In this document: piece by piece, positions 54,880 through 64,000 of the stretch
Layout of the letters: each line of letters starts with the position of its first letter
How positions within the stretch are numbered: position 1 is the first letter of the stretch
NCBI RefSeq assembly: GCF_902364025.1
Contig: NZ_CABJCG010000010.1
Coordinates: 139,093-203,092, forward strand
Length of the DNA stretch: 64,000 nt
Origin: Enterocloster lavalensis
GTDB taxonomy: Bacteria > Bacillota > Clostridia > Lachnospirales > Lachnospiraceae
Direction: 5' to 3'
Translations under genes and position numbers: made by a program
The notes under the pieces: model-generated
Told to the model about the DNA's origin: nothing
The model's database searches: none
What the model saw: the letters and a program-made list of their open reading frames with translations, nothing else

Positions 54880-56112
54880 ATGATGAAATGGAAACGGATG
54901 CTCGGCGCGCTGATGGCAGCGGGACTGCTGGTGTCTGCGATGCCCATGGAGGCCCTGGCTGCGACCAAGTATGTCACCAGTATTTCGCTGAAGGTACATG
55001 CTGAACTGGAAGCGGGGGATTCGGTGGGTGACAATGACGATATCGCGCTTGAGAAACAGGACAGCGGTACTTACGTATATACAACAGCCAGCCGCTATCA
55101 CGTGGTAGGAGCGGAGTGGGCCAATGACAAAGATATCTCCATCGGCGATGAGCCCAAGATGTATGTGTGGCTGGAGATTGACGACGATGACAACAATAAC
55201 GAGTATAAGTTCCGCAGCAGCTACAGCTCCAGCAATGTGAGCGTCAGCGGCGGAAGTTACGTGAGCTCCAGCAAGAGCGGCGGGGATTTGAAGGTTACGA
55301 TCCGGGTCAACCCCATCAAGGGCACCTATGACCCGCCGGAGAACGCCGAGTGGGGAAGCTCCCGTGGGCGGGCCACCTGGGATGCCGGGGACAGCAGTTC
55401 CGGTTACTATGACGTGTATCTGTACCGCGGCTCCTCGACCGTGAAAAAGGTGGAGGACTACAAGGGCACCAGCTACAACTTCTATCCCTATATGACCAAG
55501 GAAGGGGACTATACCTTTAAAGTCCGCACTGTTCCTCACAGTGACGGCAGCTACGGCAAGAAGAGCGACTGGACGGAGTCAGACGACCTTTATATCGACG
55601 AGGACCACGTTTCCGATGGTACCGGCCAGAGCCGGGACGACGGTGTGACCTCCACCGGCGGCACCACGGATGTGGGCTGGCGCAAGGACAACGACAAATG
55701 GTATTTTAAATATCCGGACGGCACCTTGGCTAAGAACGGTTGGATGAAATGGAACGACAAGTGGTATCTGTTCGACAGCGTCGGAAAGATGCTCAGCGGT
55801 TGGCAGCAGAACGGCGGCAACTGGTATTATCTGGGTGAGAGCGGCGATATGAAGACCGGCTGGGTGAAGTCCGGCAATCTCTGGTATTACTGCAATCCCA
55901 ACCAGGGCGGCCCGGAGGGCGCCATGGTCAAGAGCTGCTGGCTTACGATCAACGGCAAGACCTATTTTATGAACGAGAGCGGAGCCATGGTGGAGGGCTG
56001 GTACAAGGTGGGAGAGGACTTCTACTATTTCCAGCCGGGCGAGGGCCACAAGCTGGTGAACACCACGGTGAACGGATTCGTATTGGATGCAAACGGAGTG
56101 TGGCGTCACTGA
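54880..56112 (+). CDS. Secreted protein with fibronectin-like domain and cell-wall-binding repeats
   Basis: A 410-residue protein. A signal peptide (about 1-27, ending PMEALAA) precedes a beta-rich domain with many Ser/Asp (about 28-165), a fibronectin-like part (RATWDAGDSSSGYYDVYLYR) and a C-terminal block of YG/W repeats (NDKWYFKYPDGTLAKNGWMK, NWYYLGESGDMKTGWVK). ATG 54,880 follows AAGGAGG. The next gene is a shorter paralogue, showing tandem duplication. Envelope location is likely; ligand unknown. Confidence 0.85.
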   Translation: MMKWKRMLGALMAAGLLVSAMPMEALAATKYVTSISLKVHAELEAGDSVGDNDDIALEKQDSGTYVYTTASRYHVVGAEWANDKDISIGDEPKMYVWLEIDDDDNNNEYKFRSSYSSSNVSVSGGSYVSSSKSGGDLKVTIRVNPIKGTYDPPENAEWGSSRGRATWDAGDSSSGYYDVYLYRGSSTVKKVEDYKGTSYNFYPYMTKEGDYTFKVRTVPHSDGSYGKKSDWTESDDLYIDEDHVSDGTGQSRDDGVTSTGGTTDVGWRKDNDKWYFKYPDGTLAKNGWMKWNDKWYLFDSVGKMLSGWQQNGGNWYYLGESGDMKTGWVKSGNLWYYCNPNQGGPEGAMVKSCWLTINGKTYFMNESGAMVEGWYKVGEDFYYFQPGEGHKLVNTTVNGFVLDANGVWRH

Positions 56113-56213
56113 TGAGGGGACGGCCAGGGCCGGAGGAAGTTGTGAGAGAGAGCTGTGTGGGGGCATTTTTCATATAGAAAATCATAAGCCGGAGAACGGC
56201 GGAAGGAGTTTCA

Positions 56214-57206
56214 ATGAAAAAGAGACAGGTGATGGCTGTGATGGCGGCAGCGGTGCTGCTGGCGGCGGGCACAGCGATGACATCCCACGCGGCGGAGAAA
56301 GAGTATCAGATTTACGTGTCCAACAATTATGATACGCAGAATGTCAGCGCGGACGATAACGACGACGAGAAGGTCCATCCGCTGGCCCCGGACGTTTACA
56401 GCGACGACTACGAGATTATCGACGGTCCGTCCTGGCCCAAGGGGTTATTAAGCTGGACGCCGGGTAAGACGGTGACGGGAACCATTTACGTGGACCTGGA
56501 CAGTTCGTCCGCGGAATCCATCGGCAAGAACCGGACTGGCATGGTCATGGCGGACGGCGAGGACAATGAGGTAGAGCTCACCTCCGTGGAGCGCTACAAG
56601 GGCAGTAAATACGAGGGCGACAATATCTACAAGGTAAAGTTCAGCTATCAGGTGGCAGCCCAGCTGGGCGACACCACCTGGGCCGGCTGGGACAGCGCAA
56701 ATCCCACGCTGGCGCGCTGGAACGGCGTCAAGTATGCCAATACCTACCGTGTGGTCCTCTACGACGACCAGGGCTCTGTGGTGACTCAGACAGTGGAGAA
56801 TGCCACATCCTTTGATTTTTCGCAGTTCATGACCAAGGACCGGGTGAATTACTACTTTGAGGTGACGGCCATCGCCCGAAACGGGGATCAGCGGGATTTT
56901 CTGAAGGACGGAGGTCCGGTCAGTTCCCTGGGGTCCGCCTCCAACAATCCGGGAATCACGGACGGCACCTGGGGCGATTACCAGCAGGGCCGTCGTTTTA
57001 CCAGGGCGGACGGAACCAACCCGGCGGGCTGCTGGGAGCGGATTCTGGGAAAGTGGTATTATTTTAACGCCGGAGGCTACGCGGTTACCGGGTGGAATGA
57101 GATTGACGGAACTTGGTATTACATGTATGAGGACGGTGCCATGGCGGCCGGGACCACAACGCCGGATGGGTATGTGGTGGACGGGAGTGGGGCGTGGGTG
57201 CAGTAG
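56214..57206 (+). CDS. Secreted paralogue with cell-wall-binding repeats
   Basis: A 330-residue protein with a signal peptide (about 1-26, ending TSHAA), an acidic N-terminal beta domain, a fibronectin-like segment (LARWNGVKYANTYRVVLYDD, FDFSQFMTKDRVNYYFEVTA) and a short repeat tail (GKWYYFNAGGYAVTGWNEID). The middle part matches the preceding protein (YPYMTKEGDYTFKVRT). AAGGAG precedes ATG 56,214. No own promoter is evident, so the pair is probably one transcript. Confidence 0.85.
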   Translation: MKKRQVMAVMAAAVLLAAGTAMTSHAAEKEYQIYVSNNYDTQNVSADDNDDEKVHPLAPDVYSDDYEIIDGPSWPKGLLSWTPGKTVTGTIYVDLDSSSAESIGKNRTGMVMADGEDNEVELTSVERYKGSKYEGDNIYKVKFSYQVAAQLGDTTWAGWDSANPTLARWNGVKYANTYRVVLYDDQGSVVTQTVENATSFDFSQFMTKDRVNYYFEVTAIARNGDQRDFLKDGGPVSSLGSASNNPGITDGTWGDYQQGRRFTRADGTNPAGCWERILGKWYYFNAGGYAVTGWNEIDGTWYYMYEDGAMAAGTTTPDGYVVDGSGAWVQ

Positions 57207-57229
57207 TTAGATTAAAAATGTATATTTGC

Positions 57230-57267
57230 AAAGGTGTAAAGAAAATTTCTTTACGCCTTTTCTTTTT
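57230..57267 (+). terminator. Terminator after the surface-protein pair
   Basis: AAAGGTGTAAAGAAA and TTTCTTTACGCCTTT pair with one mismatch and are followed by TCTTTTT. The rest of 57,268-57,455 has no supported gene. Confidence 0.8.
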
Positions 57268-57455
57268 GGGGATAAAATGATATATTCTATACTAGAAAAC
57301 AAATATTAATTCTGTCGATACAGCGGTTCCTGCTGTATAAACACTTGTAGTTACTACAAGTTCAGGCTGAATCAGCCGATTTTTCCACAAAGAGACCGAA
57401 AAGGGAGTGATGCCTATGAGGGGTTATGAAACGATTGACTGGGGAATTTGAAGAT

Positions 57456-57484
57456 TTGACATTATGGGATATATGCCATATAAT
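57456..57484 (+). promoter_or_regulatory. Consensus promoter of the toxin-antitoxin operon
   Basis: TTGACA (57,456-57,461) and TATAAT (57,479-57,484) are 17 bases apart. ATTATGG...CCATATAAT spanning the spacer and -10 is a partial palindrome, a fit for antitoxin autoregulation. Confidence 0.75.
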
Positions 57485-57508
57485 AGATAGGAGTAGAGAA
57501 GGGCGGAA

Positions 57509-57859
57509 ATGACCCATTTTACGGTAGAATTTTATGAGGATGAGTGGAATCATAAACCTGTTGAGGAGTTTCTGGCGGGGTTGGATTTTAAAATGCGTGC
57601 AAAACTTTTAGGATTGTTACAGATTTTACAGGAAAAGGGAAATAAATTGAGAGAACCCTATAGCAAGTGTTTAGGGGATGGGATATTTGAGATAAGATGT
57701 AAGGTTGGAACTGATCTGACAAGGGTACTGTATTTTTTTTATTATGACAAAAAGATAATATTGACGAATGGCTTTGTCAAGAAGACACAGCGGACACCGG
57801 CCCGTGAAATTATACTGGCAAAGAAACGCAGGAAGGATTATCTGGAGAGGATGGGCTGA
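57509..57859 (+). CDS. RelE/HigB-superfamily toxin (Gp49-like)
   Basis: A 116-residue protein (VEFYEDEWNHKPVEEFLAGL, then GIFEIRCKVGTDLTRVLYFF and GFVKKTQRTPAREIILAKKR). This is the phage Gp49/HigB-like pattern with the basic C-terminal helix. Such toxins cleave mRNA on the ribosome. It precedes its antitoxin, the HigBA order, and ends two bases before it. Confidence 0.88.
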   Translation: MTHFTVEFYEDEWNHKPVEEFLAGLDFKMRAKLLGLLQILQEKGNKLREPYSKCLGDGIFEIRCKVGTDLTRVLYFFYYDKKIILTNGFVKKTQRTPAREIILAKKRRKDYLERMG

Positions 57860-57861
57860 CT

Positions 57862-58146
57862 ATGAAGACATTAAATGAATTTATGACCGAGCAGCTGAAG
57901 GACCCGGAGTTCAGAGAAGAATACGACAAAATCCAACCGGAGCTGGATGTCATCAGAGCATTGGTTGAGGCCAGAATTTCTCAAAACCTCACACAAAAGG
58001 AATTAGCTGCGCGGACTGGAATTGATCAGGCGGATATCAGCAAGCTGGAGAACGGGACCAGGAATCCATCTCTGAATTTGCTGAAGCGGCTTGCAGACGG
58101 CATGGGCATGGTATTGAGAATAGAGTTTGTGCCAAAGCGTAAATGA
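57862..58146 (+). CDS. XRE-family antitoxin (HigA-like)
   Basis: A 94-residue protein with an N-terminal helix that likely wraps the toxin and an HTH (LTQKELAARTGIDQADISKL, then ENGTRNPSLNLLKRLADGM). It should neutralise the toxin at 57,509 and repress the shared promoter. Confidence 0.9.
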   Translation: MKTLNEFMTEQLKDPEFREEYDKIQPELDVIRALVEARISQNLTQKELAARTGIDQADISKLENGTRNPSLNLLKRLADGMGMVLRIEFVPKRK

Positions 58147-58284
58147 GGCGGTCATGATGTCTAAAATAACTAAAAAAATATACCACAAGTTCAGAAATCG
58201 CGACATTATTACTTAAATGCCGGTTTTTTCCCTCCTCATTTTCTGATATGATTGGATCATCAGAGAAAAGGAGGGATTTTTATT

Positions 58285-59487
58285 ATGAAGAAAAAACTGT
58301 CACTTTTGTTGGCGTGTACCATGGCTTTAAGCCTTACCGCATGCGGCGGAGGCAAGACCGAGGCTCCTGCAACCACTGCGGCTCCTGAGACTACTGCAGC
58401 GACCGAGGCCGCAAAGGATACCGAAGCGGCGGAGTCCAAGGCGGAATCTGCAGAGGCTACTGAGGCGGCCGGCGGCATGGATGCGCTGATTGAGGCGGCA
58501 AAGGCCGAGGGAGAGCTCACTGTTTACGGCTCCTGCGAGGAGGAGTATCTGTCCGCAGCCTGCCAGAATTTTGAGAAGCTCTACGGAATCAAGACCAAGT
58601 TCCAGAGACTGTCCACCTCCGAGGTTTACACCAAGATCTCCGAGGAAGCTGGAAAACCGTCCGCTGACGTTTGGTTCGGCGGCACCACGGACCCCTACAA
58701 CGAGGCGACCGCAGACGGCCTGCTGGAGCCCTATGAGGCGATCAACGCAGTGAACCTGATCGGCGATCAGTACAAGGACCCCACCAACTGCTGGTATGGC
58801 ATCTACAAAGGCATCCTGGGCTTCATGGTTAACACCGAAGAGCTGGAGCGCCTGGGCCTGGAAGCTCCCAAGACCTGGGATGATCTGACCAAGGAAGAGT
58901 ACAAGGGCCTGATCATGCTGTCCAACCCCAACACAGCAGGCACTGCCAAGCTGCTGATCAACACCATGGTTCAGATGAAGGGCCATGATGAGGCGATGGA
59001 ATATTTTAAGGCGCTGGACAAGAACATTTCCCAGTACACCAAATCCGGTTCCGGCCCCTCCAAGATGGTAGGCCCGGGCGAGTGTGTGATCGGTATCGGC
59101 TTCCTGCATGACGGCATTTACCAGATTCTGCAGGGCTATGACAACATCCAGCTGATCGTTCCCGAGGATGGAACTTCCTTCGAGGTTGGCGCAACCGCAA
59201 TCTTCAAGGGTTGTACACATCCCAACGCGGCAAAATTGTGGATTGAGTACGCTCTTTCTCCCGACTGTGTGGATCACGCCAAGGAGAACGGCTCCTATCA
59301 GTTCCTGGTACTTAAGAATGCGACTCAGCCGGAAGAGGCTACCAAGTTCGGTCTGGATATGAACAACACCATCGACTACGATTTCGAGGATGCAAAAGAG
59401 AACAGTGGAAAATATGTGGAGGACTTCTTCGCAGCACTGGGAAGCTCCAAGGACAACGCAGATTCCAGCCGTTTCAAAACCGAGTAA
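58285..59487 (+). CDS. Fe(III)-type ABC transporter substrate-binding lipoprotein
   Basis: A 400-residue lipoprotein with lipobox SLTACG and a Thr/Ala/Glu-rich linker (about 23-72). The core (LTVYGSCEEEYLSAACQNFE, PSADVWFGGTTDPYNEATAD) is of the FbpA/AfuA class that binds ferric iron, though phosphonate-type ligands are also carried by this class. AAAGGAGGG sets ATG 58,285. The permease and ATPase follow after a terminator-like hairpin. Confidence 0.88.
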   Translation: MKKKLSLLLACTMALSLTACGGGKTEAPATTAAPETTAATEAAKDTEAAESKAESAEATEAAGGMDALIEAAKAEGELTVYGSCEEEYLSAACQNFEKLYGIKTKFQRLSTSEVYTKISEEAGKPSADVWFGGTTDPYNEATADGLLEPYEAINAVNLIGDQYKDPTNCWYGIYKGILGFMVNTEELERLGLEAPKTWDDLTKEEYKGLIMLSNPNTAGTAKLLINTMVQMKGHDEAMEYFKALDKNISQYTKSGSGPSKMVGPGECVIGIGFLHDGIYQILQGYDNIQLIVPEDGTSFEVGATAIFKGCTHPNAAKLWIEYALSPDCVDHAKENGSYQFLVLKNATQPEEATKFGLDMNNTIDYDFEDAKENSGKYVEDFFAALGSSKDNADSSRFKTE

Positions 59488-59542
59488 TTGAAAACGGTGC
59501 CGGCTGCGGCACATGTTAGGATCGTAACAACTCGTGGGAGAG

Positions 59543-59583
59543 CGCTGCGAAATGCCGAAAATACACATTTCGCAGCGTTTTTA
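59543..59583 (+). terminator. Intra-operon terminator between binding protein and permease
   Basis: CGCTGCGAAATG and CATTTCGCAGCG form a perfect 12-bp stem followed by TTTTTATT. Partial stop here would keep binding protein in excess over membrane parts. A short second match (AAAACGCTCCGC) follows at 59,606. Confidence 0.85.
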
Positions 59584-59725
59584 TTGCCAGGAGAGCCCAT
59601 TTTCCTGCCAATAAAAACGCTCCGCAGGGGGCGCTGCCCGGCGGACGGGCGGTCTGATCTCCGGCCGGACTGCAAATGATTCATGCACTGTAAACATTGT
59701 TGAAGATAGAAAGGGGGGCCTTTTT

Positions 59726-61435
59726 GTGGCCAGAAGTCAAAGCGCTGAGCTAGAGCGTAAGAAATTCTTTGCGGACCCATTTTTGGTCAGCATGATCGTC
59801 GTGCTGCTGGTGTTCCTGGCATTATTTATCCTGTATCCCCTTCTGATGCTGCTGGTAGACAGCTTTTATTCGGAAGGCACCGTGACCATGGACGTATTCA
59901 AGCGGGTGCTCAGCCTGGAACGGTTCAGAAACGCATTTAAAAATACCCTGGTGCTGGGTTTTATCACCGGCCTTACCTCCACGGCCATCGGCCTGCTGTT
60001 CGCCTATGTGGAGGTTTACGTGAAGCTGCGCACCAAGGTGCTGGAGAAGCTGTTCGGCCTGGTGTCCATGCTGCCGGTGGTGTCCCCGCCCTTTGTGCTG
60101 TCCCTGTCCATGATCATGCTGTTCGGGCGCAGCGGCATTATCACCCGTTCCCTGCTGGGAATCTACGATTCAAATGTCTACGGCCTGAAGGGCATCGCCA
60201 TCGTACAGACCCTGACCTTTTTCCCGGTCTGCTACCTGATGTTGAAAGGCCTGCTGAAAAATATCGATCCGTCCCTGGAGGAAGCCACCCGGGATATGGG
60301 CGCTTCCCGCTGGAGAGTATTCACCAGCGTGACCTTCCCCCTGCTGCTGCCCGGCCTGGGAAATGCGTTCCTGGTGACCTTTATTGAGTCGGTGGCGGAT
60401 TTCGCCAACCCCATGCTGATCGGAGGTTCCTATGACACTCTGGCGACCACCATTTACCTGCAGGTGACCGGGGCCTACGACTCCACCGGCGCGGCGGCCA
60501 TGTCTGTGGTTCTGCTGATGTTGACCGTGGTGCTGTTCCTGATCCAGAAGTATTATCTGGAGAAAAAGACGGCGGCCACCCTGACGGGCAAGGCTTCCAG
60601 GATGCGTATGCTGATCGAAGACAAGAGCGTGACCGTGCCTCTGACCATCTTCTGCGGCTGCGTGGCTGCCTTTGTGCTGCTGATGTACATCATGGTGCCC
60701 TTCGGCGCTCTGTTTACTCTGTGGGGGCGGGATTACAGCCTGAGCCTGAAATGGTTCCAGTACATGTTTAAGACCAGCGGGCTGAAGGCGTTTAAGGATT
60801 CCTTTATGCTGTCCCTGATCGCTGCTCCGCTGACGGCGTTCCTCTCCATGGTGATTTCCTACCTGGTTGTCAAGAAGAAATTCAAGGCCAAAGGTTTTAT
60901 CGAGTTCGTTTCCATGCTGGCCATGGCGGTGCCCGGAACGGTTCTGGGTATCGGATATATCCGCGGTTATGCCAACGGCCTGTTCCGCACCGGCATCATG
61001 AGCGGTCTGTACGGCACGGGGCTGATCCTGATCATCGTGTTTATTGTGCGAAGCCTTCCAACGGGCACCCGAAGCGGCATTTCCGCGCTGCGCCAGATCG
61101 ACAAGTCCATTGAAGAGTCGGCCTACGACATGGGAGCCAACTCGGCCAAGGTGTTCATGACGGTGACGCTGCCGCTGATCAAAGACTCCTTCTTCAGCGG
61201 CCTGGTAACCGCGTTTGTGCGCAGCATCACCGCTATTTCCGCCATCATCCTGCTGGTAACCCCGGATTTCCTACTGATTACCTGTCAGATCAATGAGCAG
61301 GCGGAGAAAGGGAACTACGGCGTGGCCTGCGCGTACGCTACGGTATTGATTATTATCACTTACGGTGCTGTATTGATTATGAATACGCTGATGAAATTCT
61401 TCGGCGTCAGCAGAAAGATCAAGGAGGAGAATTAA
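59726..61435 (+). CDS. Fe(III)-type ABC transporter fused permease
   Basis: A 569-residue protein from GTG 59,726 with about twelve membrane helices in two halves, each ending in a binding-protein-dependent permease loop (EEATRDMGASRWRVFTSVTF and EESAYDMGANSAKVFMTVTL). This fused FbpB form couples to one ATPase. It ends directly before the ATPase gene. Confidence 0.92.
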   Translation: MARSQSAELERKKFFADPFLVSMIVVLLVFLALFILYPLLMLLVDSFYSEGTVTMDVFKRVLSLERFRNAFKNTLVLGFITGLTSTAIGLLFAYVEVYVKLRTKVLEKLFGLVSMLPVVSPPFVLSLSMIMLFGRSGIITRSLLGIYDSNVYGLKGIAIVQTLTFFPVCYLMLKGLLKNIDPSLEEATRDMGASRWRVFTSVTFPLLLPGLGNAFLVTFIESVADFANPMLIGGSYDTLATTIYLQVTGAYDSTGAAAMSVVLLMLTVVLFLIQKYYLEKKTAATLTGKASRMRMLIEDKSVTVPLTIFCGCVAAFVLLMYIMVPFGALFTLWGRDYSLSLKWFQYMFKTSGLKAFKDSFMLSLIAAPLTAFLSMVISYLVVKKKFKAKGFIEFVSMLAMAVPGTVLGIGYIRGYANGLFRTGIMSGLYGTGLILIIVFIVRSLPTGTRSGISALRQIDKSIEESAYDMGANSAKVFMTVTLPLIKDSFFSGLVTAFVRSITAISAIILLVTPDFLLITCQINEQAEKGNYGVACAYATVLIIITYGAVLIMNTLMKFFGVSRKIKEEN

Positions 61436-62512
<1,077 letters not shown>

Positions 62513-62530
62513 GGAGATAGTATCATTTGA

Positions 62531-62605
62531 ACACTTGACAAGGTATTTTCGAGTCCAGTGAGAATACATGCCGAAACACTTGGCAAGGTCTTTTATGAGC
62601 TTAGG
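62531..62605. repeat. Second site of the CACTTGG..AGGTCTTTT palindromic repeat pair
   Basis: Two diverged copies, 62,531-62,560 (ACACTTGACAAGGTATTTTC) and 62,576-62,605 (ACACTTGGCAAGGTCTTTT), match the pair between rpsH and rplF. They precede the 141-bp tandem element. Confidence 0.6.
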
Positions 62606-62613
62606 GTTTGTGG

Positions 62614-62619
62614 TATAAT
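62614..62619 (+). promoter_or_regulatory. -10 element before the tandem hairpin repeats
   Basis: TATAAT preceded by TGTGG lies 24 bases before the first repeat unit. No good -35 is seen at 17 bases, so the promoter call is weak. Confidence 0.35.
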
Positions 62620-62637
62620 CCAGGTAGGCAATGAGCA

Positions 62638-62947
62638 GTGCGTGAAGGGACATATGCAGAGCCACGTCGTGCTGGCACGTAAGTGGAGCTGCATATGGCC
62701 ATTCACATAGGGCGAAGCCCGTGAGCGAGATGGAGCGAAGCGGAATCGAGCTGCACTGCGGAGTAGCGAGACGCGAAGGTGCGTGAAGGGACGTGAGTAG
62801 TAGCCCGTCGTGCTGGCACGTAAGGGATACTACTCATGGCCATTCACATAGGGCGAAGCCCGTGAGCGAGATGGAGCGAAGCGGAATCGAGCTGCACTGC
62901 GGGCTAGCGAGACGCGAAGGTGCGTGAAGGTGCGTGAGCAGTAGCCC
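62638..62947. repeat. Tandem 141-bp structured repeat, two full units and a partial third
   Basis: Units start at 62,638, 62,779 and 62,920, each with GTGCGTGAAGG. Most of the unit is identical, including GGGCGAAGCCC and AGCGAGACGCGAAG. The only strongly variable part is a stem: CATATGCAG/CTGCATATG in unit 1 (62,651-62,659 with 62,689-62,697) and GAGTAGTA/TACTACTC in unit 2 (62,795-62,802 with 62,828-62,835), around the shared loop GTCGTGCTGGCACGTAA. Both stems pair fully, so pairing rather than sequence is conserved. It may be a structured RNA or a mobile palindromic element. Confidence 0.75.
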
Positions 62948-63021
62948 CATCATGCAGGCCCGCAAAGAAATCCCCTCCCTTTTTTTCAACCAATCCCCCT
63001 AAAAAACAGGACCCCAAAACT

Positions 63022-64000
63022 ATGAAAAACAAACACAATCACATCACCGCCGCCCTCCTATTTCTCCTGCTGGCCCTCACCGGCTGTGCGGGCAGAAACT
63101 TAGGGCGCCCGGCGGACTTAAAAACGGATGAGGCGCTGGTCATTTACTGCCCTCATCCGTTGGATTTTATAAATCCGGTGGTCTCCGAGTTCGAGGAGCG
63201 CACCGGCATAAGCGTGCAGGTGCAGACCGGTGGAACCGGCGAGCTTTTGGAGATGGTGGCGGAGCAGAAGCAGCCGCGCTGCGACATTTTCTGGGGCGGT
63301 TCCCTCTCCACCACCATAGAGCGCCGTGAGCTGTTTGCCCCCTACATCAGTGAAAATGAGAGCGTAGTGCGGCCGGAGTTCTGCAACGTGGAGGGGAACA
63401 TGACGCGGTTCACGGACGTTCCCAGCGTGTTGATGGTGAACACCAACCTGATCGGCGGCATTTCCATAAAAGGTTACGGCGATCTGCTGCAGCCGGAGTT
63501 AAAAGGCCGGATCGCCATGGCCAACCCGTCCGTTTCCTCCTCGTCCTACGAGCATCTGATCAACATGCTGTACGCCATGGGAAACGGCGACCCGGAAATG
63601 GGTTGGGACTACGTGCGGGCTTTCTGTGAAAACCTGGACGGAAACCTGCTGGAGAGCTCCTCCGCGGTCTACAAAGGCGTAGCGGAAGGCCGTTACACCG
63701 TGGGTCTGACCTTTGAGGAGGGCGCGGCCCACTATGTGGCGGGCGAAAACAGCGCGGTGAAGCTGGTTTACATGGAGGAAGGCGTCATTTCCAAACCCGA
63801 CGTGGTGTGCATCGCGGTGGGAGCGGAGCATGTGGCCGAGGCCAGAGCCTTTGTGGACTTTGTGACCGGCCGGGACGCCCAGACCATGATCGCCACCACC
63901 CTGGACCGCCGTTCCGTGCGCACGGACGTGGAGGAGCCGGACTATCTGCCGGACAAGGACTCCCTCCACATCATTTATGACGATCCGGCGGTGGTCAACG
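63022..64000 (+). CDS. Second Fe(III)-type binding lipoprotein, 3' end beyond window
   Basis: The frame is open from ATG 63,022 to the window end (326 codons). It begins MKNKHNHITAALLFLLLALT with lipobox LTGCAG, then LVIYCPHPLDFINPVVSEFE and CDIFWGGSLSTTIERRELF, the same binding-protein class as 58,285. SD is weak (ACAGGA). Such proteins next to iron transporters may serve the same permease or feed a two-component sensor; what follows is outside the window. Confidence 0.82.
   Translation, partial: MKNKHNHITAALLFLLLALTGCAGRNLGRPADLKTDEALVIYCPHPLDFINPVVSEFEERTGISVQVQTGGTGELLEMVAEQKQPRCDIFWGGSLSTTIERRELFAPYISENESVVRPEFCNVEGNMTRFTDVPSVLMVNTNLIGGISIKGYGDLLQPELKGRIAMANPSVSSSSYEHLINMLYAMGNGDPEMGWDYVRAFCENLDGNLLESSSAVYKGVAEGRYTVGLTFEEGAAHYVAGENSAVKLVYMEEGVISKPDVVCIAVGAEHVAEARAFVDFVTGRDAQTMIATTLDRRSVRTDVEEPDYLPDKDSLHIIYDDPAVVN

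Noticed and set aside
58327..59568. A 413-codon minus-strand frame opposite the binding lipoprotein
   Set aside because: It is a shadow of high-GC third positions; the plus-strand protein has a lipobox and family core.
62638..62947. CRISPR array or rRNA/tRNA fragment
   Set aside because: The period is 141 bp without spacers, and no tRNA or rRNA features could be folded from it.

Overview
The window looks like a chromosome segment of a gut-type Lachnospiraceae (Clostridium cluster XIVa, Enterocloster/Hungatella-like). This is inferred from the SCIFF peptide with its radical-SAM maturase, the TIGR04086-type neighbour, the zinc-ribbon S14, the KOW protein between map and infA, YG/W-rich cell-wall-binding surface proteins and the SD-rich, moderately GC-rich coding style. 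No tRNA, rRNA or CRISPR array was recognised.

Layout. 1 to about 11,837: the right end of a prophage whose left end lies outside the window. It holds a family of glycine-rich tail adhesins, an XhlA-like protein, an r1t-type holin, an orphan adenine methyltransferase, an endolysin, a compact repressor/operator control region, small early genes, a tyrosine integrase and a second XRE regulator. The prophage appears inserted in the 3' end of an S8 protease gene (11,681-13,540), whose last about 51 codons are foreign. 13.7-20.5 kb: an LspA homologue, a long inverted repeat, the SCIFF (scfA/scfB) locus, tgt, yajC, a HAD phosphatase and a second subtilase. 20.5-26.2 kb: a lactose/cellobiose-type PTS with its own HPr, a PRD regulator and a GH1 phospho-glycosidase carrying Gln where the catalytic acid/base Glu is expected. 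26.3-29 kb: a methyltransferase, a triple-hairpin element and a cell-wall-binding protein. 29.3-45.8 kb: the complete S10-spc-alpha ribosomal superoperon (rpsJ to rplQ) with secY, adk, map, infA and rpoA. 45.9-54.7 kb: an uncharacterised catabolic cluster (TAXI-TRAP transporter, alpha/beta hydrolase, DUF6282 metal hydrolase, DRE-TIM aldolase-type enzyme, GntR regulator, acyl-CoA carboxyltransferase). 54.9-58.1 kb: two paralogous surface proteins and a HigBA-like toxin-antitoxin pair. 58.3-64 kb: an Fe(III)-type ABC transporter, a tandem hairpin repeat and a second, truncated-by-window binding lipoprotein.

The most striking signal is in the prophage. Three tail-adhesin genes each contain a poly-G tract (12, 7 and 10 G) and all three are out of frame by exactly one G. 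Two of the tracts sit in an alignable 10-codon leader (MGK..II.GGG) placed after a good ribosome binding site. This suggests phase-variable or slippage-controlled host-recognition proteins. Other strong candidates are a 141-bp tandem element whose stems differ in sequence but still pair (62,638-62,947), the GH1 Glu-to-Gln enzyme, the mirrored promoter/operator pair of the prophage repressor, and the orphan TRAP catabolic cluster.
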